A DNA stretch of 56,909 nt. Source: an uncultured Rhodospirillaceae bacterium (GTDB lineage Bacteria; Pseudomonadota; Alphaproteobacteria; Rhodospirillales; Magnetospirillaceae). The stretch covers positions 1 to 56,909 of the forward strand of contig CAIUSV010000073.1 of assembly GCA_903901915.1 (NCBI GenBank), read 5' to 3'. The notes under the pieces are model-generated. The model made no database searches and had not been told where the DNA came from. It saw nothing but the letters and a program-made list of their open reading frames with translations. This document shows, piece by piece, positions 49,620 through 56,909 of this stretch (positions are counted from its first letter, which is position 1; each line of letters begins with the position of its first letter). The translations under genes were made by a program, and so were the position numbers.

Positions 49620-51497
49620 ATGGGCAAGCTGAGTTTCCGACCAAAATCCACGGTATTGGTCCACGGCAAGCCCTGGCGGGTGGTACGCACCGTCAGCCCC
49701 ACCGAAGTGCTGCTGGAGGAGGCAGGCACCCACCGCAAAGAAGTATTCGACATCGCCGACCTGAAGGCGGACGCCAATCCGGGTGAAGCCCCACCCCCGG
49801 CTATCGACAGCCTGGACGAGGACGATCTGGCCGAGGCCAGGCGGCGCCTTGAGATCATCAAGCCGTTGCTGTCCATCGGCCGGGGCCGGACCAAGGCCAT
49901 CGATACAGCCGCCGCCGAATACGGCCTCGGCCGGCGGACCATCGAACGCTGGCTGCACAATTACGAAGCCAGGGAATTGCTCTCCGATCTGGCGCCACAG
50001 CGCCGCAAGCGGCCCATGCCGACCCGCCTGCATGCCGAGGTGGAGGCCCTCGTCGCCAAGGTCATCGAGGACTTCTATCTGACCAAGCAGAACCTCAGTC
50101 CGCGCAAAGCTTACGAGACGCTGAAACGCCTGTGTGCCGGCATCCGCCGGAAGCGGCCGCACGAGGAAACCTTCCGTCGCCGCCTGGATGCCGTTCCAGA
50201 GGAACTGAAGCTCCGGCGCCGCAAAGGCCGCAAGGCGGCACGCGACCGCTTCGCCGAAGTAAAAGGGGCCTTTCCCGGCGCCGACTTTCCCCTGGCCGTC
50301 GTGCAGATCGATCACACCAGACTGGACATCGATTTGGTCGATGACGACACCCGTCAGCCCATCGGTCGCCCGAACCTGACCCTGGCCATCGACGTCTACA
50401 GCCGCATGGTGACCGGCTTCTATCTCTCCCTTGATCCGCCCAACGCATTCTCAGTGGGCATGTGCATCGCCCACTCGGCATTGGACAAGGACGCCCATCT
50501 CGACCGCCTGGGCATCAAGGGCCGCTGGCCTGTCTGGGGCCTGCCCCGCCGCATTCATGCTGACAATGGTAAGGAATTCCACAGTAAGACCCTGGACAAG
50601 GTCTGCCAGCAATACGGCATCGCCATCACCTGGCGACCGGTGAAGGTGCCCAACTACGGCGGCCACATCGAACGCTTCCTCGGCACCACCGCCCGCGAGC
50701 TGCACGCCATTCCCGGCACCACCTTCGCCAACACCCGCGACCGGGGCGAATATAACTCGGCCAAGCAGGCCGTCATCACCCTGGACGCCCTGGAGCGCTG
50801 GCTCACCCAGTTCTTCGTCGGCGTCTACCATCAGCGCGTCCACAGCGGTATCGGCTGCCCGCCGGAGGAACAATGGCGGCGCGGCATCATGGGCCACGGC
50901 CGCCATAAGGGCACCGGCCTCCATGATCCCATCCCCGATCCCCGCCGCTTCTGGCGCGACCTGCTGCCCTACACCGAGCGTCTGGTCCGCCGCGAAGGCA
51001 TCGTCTGGGACAAGATCAGCTACTTTTCCGATGCGCTGCGCCCCTGGATCAACGCCCGCAAGGGCGGCCGGGCGCAGAAATTCATCGTGCGGCGCAACCC
51101 CCGCGACATCAGCCGCCTGTACTTCCTGGACCCGGAAATCGGCGACTACCTGGAGATCCCCTATCGCGACCTGGCCAAGCCGTCCATTTCCATCTGGGAA
51201 TACCGCGAGGCCGAACGCTTCCTGCGCGACCAGGGCCGGGCCGCCGAGAACGAGGACGTGATCTTCGCCGCCCGCGAAGACATGGCCCGCATTGTCGCCG
51301 AGGCCAAGACCGAGACCCGCAAGGCGCGGCGTACCCGCCAGCGCCGCAAGCCCAACGCCCAGGTGACGGAACCGGGCACGGCCCCCGTAGCCGCCGCCCC
51401 ATCGGGCCGGCTGTCCCTGGTGGTGGACAACACCGGCAGGCAGGCCGACGAGTTCGACATTCCCGACGACATCGCCATCACGTTCGAGGAGCTGTGA
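49620..51497 (+). CDS. tnsB: TnsB/TniA-like DDE transposase
   Basis: This is a 625-residue Mu/retroviral-type integrase. An N-terminal HTH region has GRGRTKAIDTAAAEYGLGRR then TIERWLHNYEA. The catalytic triad is D231 (VVQIDHTRLD), D315 (IHADNGKEFHS) and E351 (NYGGHIERFLG), a DD35E spacing. A beta-barrel and a basic tail (RKARRTRQRRKP) follow. It binds the end repeats and joins the 3' ends to target DNA. The acidic extreme C-terminus DEFDIPDDIAITFEEL probably docks on the TniB ATPase. Confidence 0.95.
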   Translation: MGKLSFRPKSTVLVHGKPWRVVRTVSPTEVLLEEAGTHRKEVFDIADLKADANPGEAPPPAIDSLDEDDLAEARRRLEIIKPLLSIGRGRTKAIDTAAAEYGLGRRTIERWLHNYEARELLSDLAPQRRKRPMPTRLHAEVEALVAKVIEDFYLTKQNLSPRKAYETLKRLCAGIRRKRPHEETFRRRLDAVPEELKLRRRKGRKAARDRFAEVKGAFPGADFPLAVVQIDHTRLDIDLVDDDTRQPIGRPNLTLAIDVYSRMVTGFYLSLDPPNAFSVGMCIAHSALDKDAHLDRLGIKGRWPVWGLPRRIHADNGKEFHSKTLDKVCQQYGIAITWRPVKVPNYGGHIERFLGTTARELHAIPGTTFANTRDRGEYNSAKQAVITLDALERWLTQFFVGVYHQRVHSGIGCPPEEQWRRGIMGHGRHKGTGLHDPIPDPRRFWRDLLPYTERLVRREGIVWDKISYFSDALRPWINARKGGRAQKFIVRRNPRDISRLYFLDPEIGDYLEIPYRDLAKPSISIWEYREAERFLRDQGRAAENEDVIFAAREDMARIVAEAKTETRKARRTRQRRKPNAQVTEPGTAPVAAAPSGRLSLVVDNTGRQADEFDIPDDIAITFEEL

Positions 51498-51498
51498 G

Positions 51499-52392
51499 AT
51501 GCAGTTCGACCTCTTCGCCCGCGCCGCCAACACCCTGCCTGTTCCGGCTGCCAAGACCGACCTGGAGGAACGGCTCTCCTACGTGCGGCGCACCGGCTGG
51601 GTGCCCTATCGCGTCGGGCTCAAGGCCCTGACCTTGCTGGGCCAGATGATCGAGGCGCCCAACAGCCACCGGCCGCCGTGCCTACTGATTCACGGCGACA
51701 CCAACAACGGCAAGACCACCATCGCCCTGAAGTTCGCCAAGGACCGCAACGGCAGCGCCATGGCCAGCAGCGAGCACACGACGAAGCCAGTGCTGCTCGT
51801 CCAGAATCCTCCCTTCGCCGATCTTGGCGCCTTCCTCGGCCTGGCGCTACGCGCCCTCGACGCCCCGACCCCACGCAATGCGCGGACGGAAAGGCGCCTG
51901 GACCAGTTGCTGACGGTCATGCGGACCGCCGATGTACGCATGCTGGTGATCGACGAGATCCACAACATCCTGACCAGCAAGGTGGATCAGCGCGCCCTCT
52001 ACCTGAACGGCCTGAAGTTCCTCAGCAACGAGCTCCAGATCCCCGTGGTCCTGATCGGTACCATCGAGGCCATGCGGGCGCTGCAATCGGACCAGCAGTT
52101 GGGCAACAGGTTTGAGCCGCACCACATCCCCCGCTGGCCCAACGACGAGAACTATGCCCGCTTCCTGGCCGGCATGTGCTCGGCCATGCGCCTGGGCGAA
52201 GGCGGCAACTGGCGGTCCAAACCCCTGGTCACCCGCTTCCACGCCATGAGCGAGGGCCTAACCGGCGAGACCTGGAAGCTGATGTGCCGGGCCGCCGAAA
52301 CGGCGATCAAGACCCAGAGGGAGAAAATCGACGAGGATACGCTGGATGCGACGCCATGGACGAGGCCGAGCGAACGGCGAAGAGGTGGGTAA
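51499..52392 (+). CDS. tniB: TniB/TnsC-like AAA+ ATPase
   Basis: This is a 297-residue AAA+ regulator. Walker A is LLIHGDTNNGKTTIALKFAK (about residues 62-80), Walker B is MLVIDEIHNIL, and sensor-1 region is PVVLIGTIEAMRAL. It forms ATP-dependent filaments or rings on DNA, links TniQ-marked targets with TnsB and confers target immunity. The ATG is one base after the tnsB stop. It is much shorter than Tn7 TnsC (about 555) and fits TniB. It is the last transposition gene before the cargo. Confidence 0.94.
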   Translation: MQFDLFARAANTLPVPAAKTDLEERLSYVRRTGWVPYRVGLKALTLLGQMIEAPNSHRPPCLLIHGDTNNGKTTIALKFAKDRNGSAMASSEHTTKPVLLVQNPPFADLGAFLGLALRALDAPTPRNARTERRLDQLLTVMRTADVRMLVIDEIHNILTSKVDQRALYLNGLKFLSNELQIPVVLIGTIEAMRALQSDQQLGNRFEPHHIPRWPNDENYARFLAGMCSAMRLGEGGNWRSKPLVTRFHAMSEGLTGETWKLMCRAAETAIKTQREKIDEDTLDATPWTRPSERRRGG

Positions 52393-52547
52393 GAGAGCTG
52401 ATCAGATTTCCTTTACCCCGAAGCACCCGGAATGTGGAGTACTTTCACCTGCATCTAATCTTTCAGCGAACCGGACCTTTCAGCGCAGACCAGAGCCGCC
52501 GGCTCCGCCATAAGGATCCCATGCACGCTGCCAGTTTCCCTTGATGC

Positions 52548-52575
52548 TTGTGGACCGCAAAGCGCCTGCTATACT
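52548..52575 (+). promoter_or_regulatory. Promoter of the dam-herA-nurA operon
   Basis: TTGTGG (52548-52553), a 16-bp spacer and TATACT (52570-52575). Initiation near 52582 would give a leader of about 32 nt to the GTG at 52614 with its GGGAG site. This makes the cargo operon independent of the transposition genes. Confidence 0.6.
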
Positions 52576-52613
52576 GCGGAAACCCATATAGAAAGTCTGC
52601 TGGGAGACGTACG

Positions 52614-53408
52614 GTGATACCGTTTCTAAAATGGCCCGGCGGAAAGCGTTGGCTTGTTCAAAAATATCCAAAAATATTTCCTCGACAAATAAAACGATAT
52701 TTCGAGCCGTTTGTAGGTGGAGGGGCTGTATATTTTCACCTTGAGCCGAGGCGCGCGCTTATTGGCGACATAAATACAGATGTTATTATTTTCTATAGGG
52801 GAATTCAGAAAAGCCACAATAGATTTGGAGAGCTTATGAATGAACACCAAAAGCGGCATTCAGGTGAATATTACTATAAAATAAGAGCAACCATCCCAGA
52901 TGATGAAGTGGAGAAGGCAGCGCGGGTGCTGTATTTGAATCGCGTCTGTTTCAATGGCATCTACCGCGTAAACAGGCGCGGGGAATTTAACGTCCCAGTG
53001 GGAACCAAAACTCGTGTTGTACTCCCAACAGATGACTTCCCTGCCGCATCACGGCTTCTTGGCAAGGCGGAGATAGTACAGGGAGGATTTTCAACAGTAA
53101 TAAGGAACGCTGGAGATGGTGACTTTGTATTCTCCGATCCGCCATACACAGTTCGCCACAATAACAATGGCTTTATAAAATACAATGAAATATTGTTTTC
53201 GTGGCTTGATCAAGTAAGCCTTGCGGACGAGCTGATCGGAGCCAAAGAGCGGGGAGCTAGAATTCTTTGCACCAACGCCAACCACGCTAGCGTTCGAGAG
53301 CTATATGAAGGCAAAGGATTTAAGTTATCAGTTGTATCGCGATATAGTAGTATATCTGCATCCGCCGCGAAGCGGGGGTACTACGAAGAGCTACTTATCC
53401 AGGGATAA
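52614..53408 (+). CDS. DNA adenine N6-methyltransferase, Dam/D12 class
   Basis: This is a 264-residue protein from GTG 52614 (GGGAG, 9 bp), consistent with the promoter just upstream. It opens IPFLKWPGGKRWLVQKYPKI and has the SAM motif FEPFVGGGAVYFHL and the catalytic motif FVFSDPPYTVRHN. NRVCFNGIYRVNRRGEFNVP is the DNA-contact signature of Dam/DpnM-type enzymes. It probably methylates adenine in a short palindrome; GATC is common in the class but not proven here. The gene is clearly AT-richer than the transposition genes. Its TAA overlaps the herA ATG (TAATG), so it is coupled to the ATPase. Confidence 0.93.
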   Translation: MIPFLKWPGGKRWLVQKYPKIFPRQIKRYFEPFVGGGAVYFHLEPRRALIGDINTDVIIFYRGIQKSHNRFGELMNEHQKRHSGEYYYKIRATIPDDEVEKAARVLYLNRVCFNGIYRVNRRGEFNVPVGTKTRVVLPTDDFPAASRLLGKAEIVQGGFSTVIRNAGDGDFVFSDPPYTVRHNNNGFIKYNEILFSWLDQVSLADELIGAKERGARILCTNANHASVRELYEGKGFKLSVVSRYSSISASAAKRGYYEELLIQG

Positions 53409-55420
53409 TGGCTAAAGAGGGGACGATGCAACAAGTCAATTCCTTCATCGCGAATACGCGGTTTCTGCATAATCCGCTGGCTGTACTGAATACATTTCTA
53501 GCCAATGAAAAGCGTATGGAGGCTGCCGGGCAGGTAGATAACATGCGTTTTGTTGGATATGTTCTGGAACTTGGATACGATACGGCAACAATTATTACCT
53601 CAGATCCATTTAAGAAGGCCGTGGGAGGCATTCCACGCGGTTCATTTCTGATTATGGCACCTGAGACCATTGATGATCTCCCGCCGCATTTTACCCTGCT
53701 TCGCGTAACAGAAACGGCGCCTACGCCGCTGTCCAGCCAAGTTCAGCAGACCTATTTCGAACTTCATAAAAAATCGATGCCAGAACTCGACATATGGACG
53801 CAGAGCGAGCTCCAGTGGGGAGCGCTGAGGTGTACGGTCCTCGGCATGTTCTACCCATCGCCAGACGATACTAGCAAGGTGGACTTTGCCGGCGACGTGA
53901 ACTCGATCCTCAGCGCACATCGATACAAGGTGTTTGCACCGGATGCGGATCTTCTCAATGTGATCGTCAACGGTATAGTGAAGCCGCAAGATCGATTCGG
54001 GTTGGGCGTGCTGCGCCTGACGGAGTGTCGTCTTCAGAGGCTGTTGGGAACGACGGCCAGCGTCTCAGCCGCCGATATACCGGTTATCATTTCAATGTCG
54101 GACTTCAAGGCGGCGCGAACGGCGATGTTCGGCAAGACTCGGCTTGGTAAGTCGAATGTCGTCAAATTGATCGCACAAGGCATGCTGGAGGCGACGGCGG
54201 CGGACAGTTCGGTCGGCCAGCTCATCTTCGATATTAACGGCGAATATGCGAACGATAACCCGCAGGACGGAAATCGCTCGATCCGCAGCGCCTATGAAGA
54301 TCGATGCCGGGTATATGCCCTCACCGAACGCCCAGGCACGCCCTCTCACCCGCTTCGGCTGAACTTCTATGAGCAGCCAGATAGCTGCCTGCCGGTGCTC
54401 GCCTCTTTCCTAGAGGCGGATGCCCGCAACTCGGACTACATCCGGAGCTTCACCTCTGTCGAAATGCCAGCCATGGGTGATATCAGCGGCATGGCGCCAG
54501 GCGATAAAACTCGGGCCGTGCGCAAGATCCAGATGTATTGGGCGATTCTGGAAGAGGCTGGGTTCCGGGCCGACGAAACGCGCCTGCGGGGCCTTAAGCT
54601 CCGTGCCGGGCGCAATACTCACGATTTTGACCCGGGGTTTTCACAGGACCTCCGGGACGCCGTCTATGCCAACAATGCACCGCAATCCCCGATATCCCTG
54701 CATGGCCTTGCCGTGGAACTCAAGAAGGTCGCGGAGTTCATGGCAGCGAATAAGGATTCACCGCTTCTGGTAACTGGCAGCGGCAATCCCCTCTTTGACG
54801 CCAATGACCGTGCGCTCCTTCGGTTCCTGGTCCCTAGCGGCAGCAGCAGTTCTGGGCCGATCGTGTTGCGTCGGTACATCGGCTACCATTCCCCGGCAGC
54901 CGGAGACTTCATCTCCCAGATCCTGGAGCATCTTGAGCATGGATTGACGGTAATCCTCGATCTCGGAAATGCGACCGACCAGATCCGGCGCTACTTCGCT
55001 GATATGCTGTCCCGTGAAGTGTTCGCGCACCAAGAGCAAAAGTTCGTGTCCAACACCTTGGGGGCGCACTACGTCCAACTATACTTTGAGGAAGCGCACA
55101 ACCTGTTCCCGGTAAACGACAAAGAACTGACCGGTGTGTACGCGAGATTCGCAAAGGAAGGCGCCAAGTTTCACATTGGCATGGTGTATTCGACCCAATC
55201 TCCGTCAACGATAAACAAAGAGCTTTTGACTCAGACAGAGAATTTTTTCGTGGGGCATTTGTCTTCTATCGAGGAGACCAAGGCGCTATCGCGCCTTCAG
55301 GTTCAGTTCGCGGGCGTGGAAGACGAAATACTAAGGGCGAAGACGCCCGGTTATATGCGCATCATCACGCAGTCACACCGATTCGTGGTGCCGGTATACG
55401 CCCGTAAGTTTGAAGTCTGA
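53408..55420 (+). CDS. HerA-type hexameric DNA-translocating ATPase
   Basis: This 670-residue protein is of the HerA/FtsK P-loop superfamily. An N-terminal HAS-like beta domain (FVGYVLELGYDTATIITSDP) is followed by Walker A MFGKTRLGKSNVVK at about 240-250, DINGEYAND, Walker B VQLYFEEAHNLFPV at about 555-570 and the arginine/Gln motif GMVYSTQSPSTINKELL. HerA forms hexameric rings that pump duplex DNA into a NurA nuclease. ATG 53408 is coupled to dam; ATG 53426 behind AGGGGAC is an alternative start. Confidence 0.9.
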   Translation: MAKEGTMQQVNSFIANTRFLHNPLAVLNTFLANEKRMEAAGQVDNMRFVGYVLELGYDTATIITSDPFKKAVGGIPRGSFLIMAPETIDDLPPHFTLLRVTETAPTPLSSQVQQTYFELHKKSMPELDIWTQSELQWGALRCTVLGMFYPSPDDTSKVDFAGDVNSILSAHRYKVFAPDADLLNVIVNGIVKPQDRFGLGVLRLTECRLQRLLGTTASVSAADIPVIISMSDFKAARTAMFGKTRLGKSNVVKLIAQGMLEATAADSSVGQLIFDINGEYANDNPQDGNRSIRSAYEDRCRVYALTERPGTPSHPLRLNFYEQPDSCLPVLASFLEADARNSDYIRSFTSVEMPAMGDISGMAPGDKTRAVRKIQMYWAILEEAGFRADETRLRGLKLRAGRNTHDFDPGFSQDLRDAVYANNAPQSPISLHGLAVELKKVAEFMAANKDSPLLVTGSGNPLFDANDRALLRFLVPSGSSSSGPIVLRRYIGYHSPAAGDFISQILEHLEHGLTVILDLGNATDQIRRYFADMLSREVFAHQEQKFVSNTLGAHYVQLYFEEAHNLFPVNDKELTGVYARFAKEGAKFHIGMVYSTQSPSTINKELLTQTENFFVGHLSSIEETKALSRLQVQFAGVEDEILRAKTPGYMRIITQSHRFVVPVYARKFEV

Positions 55421-55431
55421 GGAAGAGCGTC

Positions 55432-56772
55432 ATGCCGTATCAGGAAGGATCGCGTCTTGGTCGGGAAACCGCTTCAAAGCTTGGCCACCTACAGGTCCTC
55501 AAGAGCGATTTTGTGCGCTCGCTGATCCAACGGTTCGAGTATCCGCCAGCCGATGACAGTGACGCAGTCACGCCCTGGGTTTCATTTGACCCGGCCAAGG
55601 CACGGCCGCTGCCCACGGTCATTGCAGTCGATGGATCATTGCAAACCATAATGTCAGATGATCTTCCGCGGCGGGAACTGTCCTTCGTGAAGACGGCGCT
55701 GCTGCGAATGGACGAGCACCGCATTGCCCGAATCGACCGGGACATGCCACACCCGATCCACATGCGAGATCTGGCGAAAGATTCCGCAATTTACCACTCC
55801 ACAGTGTTCCCGCTGAAAAACGTCTTCGTGCCAGACCAGACCAACTACGATCTGGTTCGGCATATCATTCGCGATTCAATGAAGATGGATCTCGATGGGC
55901 AAGTCTATGAAACGCTCAAGTGGCTTGCCTACCAGAAATGGGATGGCACAAACCAACGATCACCGGAATTTGAGTGCCCGCACTGCAAGGACAAGGAAAG
56001 CAAACAATCTCTGCCGTACGACGCGGATGAGACCCGCTGTACTGTCTGTGGGCAGGTGATGTATCTCACCGACATGGTCGGCTTTCATCTGGAGATGTCA
56101 GAAGATAGCGCCCCGGTCAGTCTCGCCAGCGCCTACATGCTCATTCATGAAACTCTCCTCCTGCTCCTTCCCGTTCGATTGGCCTGGGAACAGGGGTGGA
56201 TTCATGAGCTATCGAACAATTACCTCCTGATCAAGGATGGGCCATTGATGCTACGCGGCCAGTACGTGAAGCTGATAGATGGCATTCGGAATCTACTGGC
56301 ATGGGCGGCAAAAGCTGGACATCCGATCCATCTGATGGGCCAGGAGAAGACGGGACTTTTTGTTGACCACCTTGGCACCATCGCTCGATTCGCCTCGCCA
56401 CAGCACCGTGGAGAGTCACCATCCTATGCCATTCTCTCTCACGAGTTCATTCGGCAGCATATCCAACGGGCTCCTGATATGCGGGAACTCTATGGGCACA
56501 GAACGAATTATGGGGAGAAAGTGTTCCTGAAATTGGACCCCCACCACGCAACGGTCATTAACGTACCGACGGGCCAGTATCTGAACGCTGCTGATCGGCC
56601 TCATGATGCGGCCGACCTGATCGGCCTGGATCGGATCCTCGCCACGTTGCCAGCTTTCATCAGCCATCGCTTCGAAGGCGGCTTGATCCCAATTGAGTTG
56701 GCCAATGGAGTTGCGTCCCTATCCAGCTACCCGTCTGCCGAGGTGCTAAAGATGTTCGCGCGCCTACGCTAG
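55432..56772 (+). CDS. NurA-domain nuclease with inserted zinc motif
   Basis: This is a 446-residue protein. The two NurA hallmarks are present: D67 in TVIAVDGSLQTIM and D269 in NYLLIKDGPLMLRGQY. Both bind Mn in this RNase H-like nuclease family. A probable zinc knuckle is inserted between them, C182-P-H-C185 and C203-T-V-C206. The later part has SHEFIRQHI and VFLKLDPHH-type strands. NurA is a dimer fed DNA by the HerA ring. The ATG follows GGAAGAG, 11 bp after herA. The TAG stop lies at the edge of an IS630-type element, so the original C-terminus may have been changed. Confidence 0.87.
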   Translation: MPYQEGSRLGRETASKLGHLQVLKSDFVRSLIQRFEYPPADDSDAVTPWVSFDPAKARPLPTVIAVDGSLQTIMSDDLPRRELSFVKTALLRMDEHRIARIDRDMPHPIHMRDLAKDSAIYHSTVFPLKNVFVPDQTNYDLVRHIIRDSMKMDLDGQVYETLKWLAYQKWDGTNQRSPEFECPHCKDKESKQSLPYDADETRCTVCGQVMYLTDMVGFHLEMSEDSAPVSLASAYMLIHETLLLLLPVRLAWEQGWIHELSNNYLLIKDGPLMLRGQYVKLIDGIRNLLAWAAKAGHPIHLMGQEKTGLFVDHLGTIARFASPQHRGESPSYAILSHEFIRQHIQRAPDMRELYGHRTNYGEKVFLKLDPHHATVINVPTGQYLNAADRPHDAADLIGLDRILATLPAFISHRFEGGLIPIELANGVASLSSYPSAEVLKMFARLR

Positions 56773-56909
56773 AGTCTGTCTGACTTAGGCTGAAGCGTAT
56801 CCGGCATGTCTCAGGTATGCGGCACACTCTTGATGTGAGAACGCCTCCAGGAGCTTACCGACCCTTCTCCATGTGGTTTCGATGGTTCGCTCCTCGGCTT
56901 TTCGGACGA
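56770..56909 (-). mobile_element. IS630-family insertion sequence, right part only
   Basis: The sequence after the nurA TAG begins GAGTCTGTCTGACTTAGG, a plausible terminal repeat, and carries the 3' end of an IS630-type transposase on the minus strand. IS630 elements insert at TA. The TA at 56770-56771 is the first two bases of the nurA stop. The rest of the element is outside the window. Confidence 0.65.
56785..56909 (-). CDS. IS630-family transposase, C-terminal fragment
   Basis: Read on the minus strand from the window edge to the TAA at 56787-56785, the frame gives VRKAEERTIETTWRRVGKLL then FSHQECAAYLRHAGYASA. The pattern AERT.E..W..VG.LL..F...EC..YL..AGY is the usual end of IS630-type DDE transposases. 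The catalytic part lies outside the window. Confidence 0.8.
   Translation of the reverse strand, partial: VRKAEERTIETTWRRVGKLLEAFSHQECAAYLRHAGYASA

Larger units (their letters stand above)
47759..56909 (+). mobile_element. Tn7-like transposon (left end to window edge; right end not seen)
   Basis: The element carries tniQ, tnsA, tnsB and tniB/tnsC in one direction, then a dam-herA-nurA cargo operon. The order with tniQ first and a short 297-residue TniB-type ATPase is nearer Tn5053-like modules, but the TnsA endonuclease makes it Tn7-like and allows cut-and-paste. No TnsE, CRISPR-Cas genes, resolvase or integron is visible. It lies just upstream of the MBL gene, not in the classical glmS site. 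An IS630-type element interrupts it after nurA. Confidence 0.85.

Noticed and set aside
47942-52392. CRISPR-associated transposon
   Set aside because: No cas genes, repeat-spacer array or guide-like repeat is visible near the Tn7-like genes within the window.
1-56909. tRNA and rRNA genes
   Set aside because: Reading through the intergenic gaps on both strands I found no cloverleaf-like GGTTCGAATCC-type T-arm with matching acceptor stem, and no rRNA signature. A tRNA scan would settle this.

Overview
The window reads as chromosomal DNA of a GC-rich alphaproteobacterium. A Magnetospirillum-like member of the Rhodospirillales fits best: high third-position GC, ParE/TlyA/XseB-IspA-Dxs gene sets typical of that group, many two-component and GGDEF proteins, and several conserved alphaproteobacterial small families (DUF2794, HIT protein, Cys-rich lipoproteins). 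The taxon is inferred from gene content only.

Layout. 1-540: the 3' end of an unidentified gene and a gene-poor stretch. 541-9121: a large membrane-anchored repeat coiled-coil protein; a MerR-regulated aldo/keto reductase operon; a HIT protein with a degenerate PdeM-like protein; an SGNH hydrolase; an acetyl-CoA-synthetase-like enzyme. 9383-18355: DEAD-box helicase, NUDIX hydrolase, diguanylate cyclase, then a signalling block (kinase, stand-alone receiver, REC-HK-REC-HPt hybrid, TorR-like regulator, second kinase). 18376-19914: a duplicated hairpin repeat and small lipoproteins. 20008-21840: a promoter, a cobalamin riboswitch, a 44-residue precursor peptide and a radical SAM/SPASM enzyme, i.e. 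a B12-controlled peptide-modification (RiPP-like) locus resembling CbpA/CbpB. 21848-25904: an envelope operon on the minus strand led by an LpoB-type penicillin-binding-protein activator. 26077-35610: degenerate receiver protein, long-chain acyl-CoA ligase, PepF-like peptidase, Tat-exported FAH-family protein, a class III cyclase-domain protein with an acidic repeat tail, and a YciA-type thioesterase. 35664-46305: parE with a probably leaderless promoter, a decayed low-GC patch, a NifX-like protein, a LuxR-type regulator, tlyA, and the HDAC-xseB-ispA-dxs cluster that feeds isoprenoid synthesis. 46341-47723: a BigR/SqrR-like ArsR regulator facing an MBL-fold hydrolase.

From about 47759 to the window end lies a Tn7-like transposon: a TGT terminus with three roughly 20-bp repeats, then tniQ, tnsA, tnsB, tnsC(tniB). 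Its cargo is a tight three-gene operon: DNA adenine methylase, HerA-type hexameric ATPase and NurA-type nuclease. An IS630-family element begins exactly at the nurA stop codon. The right end of the transposon is outside the window. The Dam-HerA-NurA module looks like a mobile anti-phage or restriction-type system, and it is the strongest candidate here for something undescribed. The cobalamin-riboswitch peptide locus is the second.
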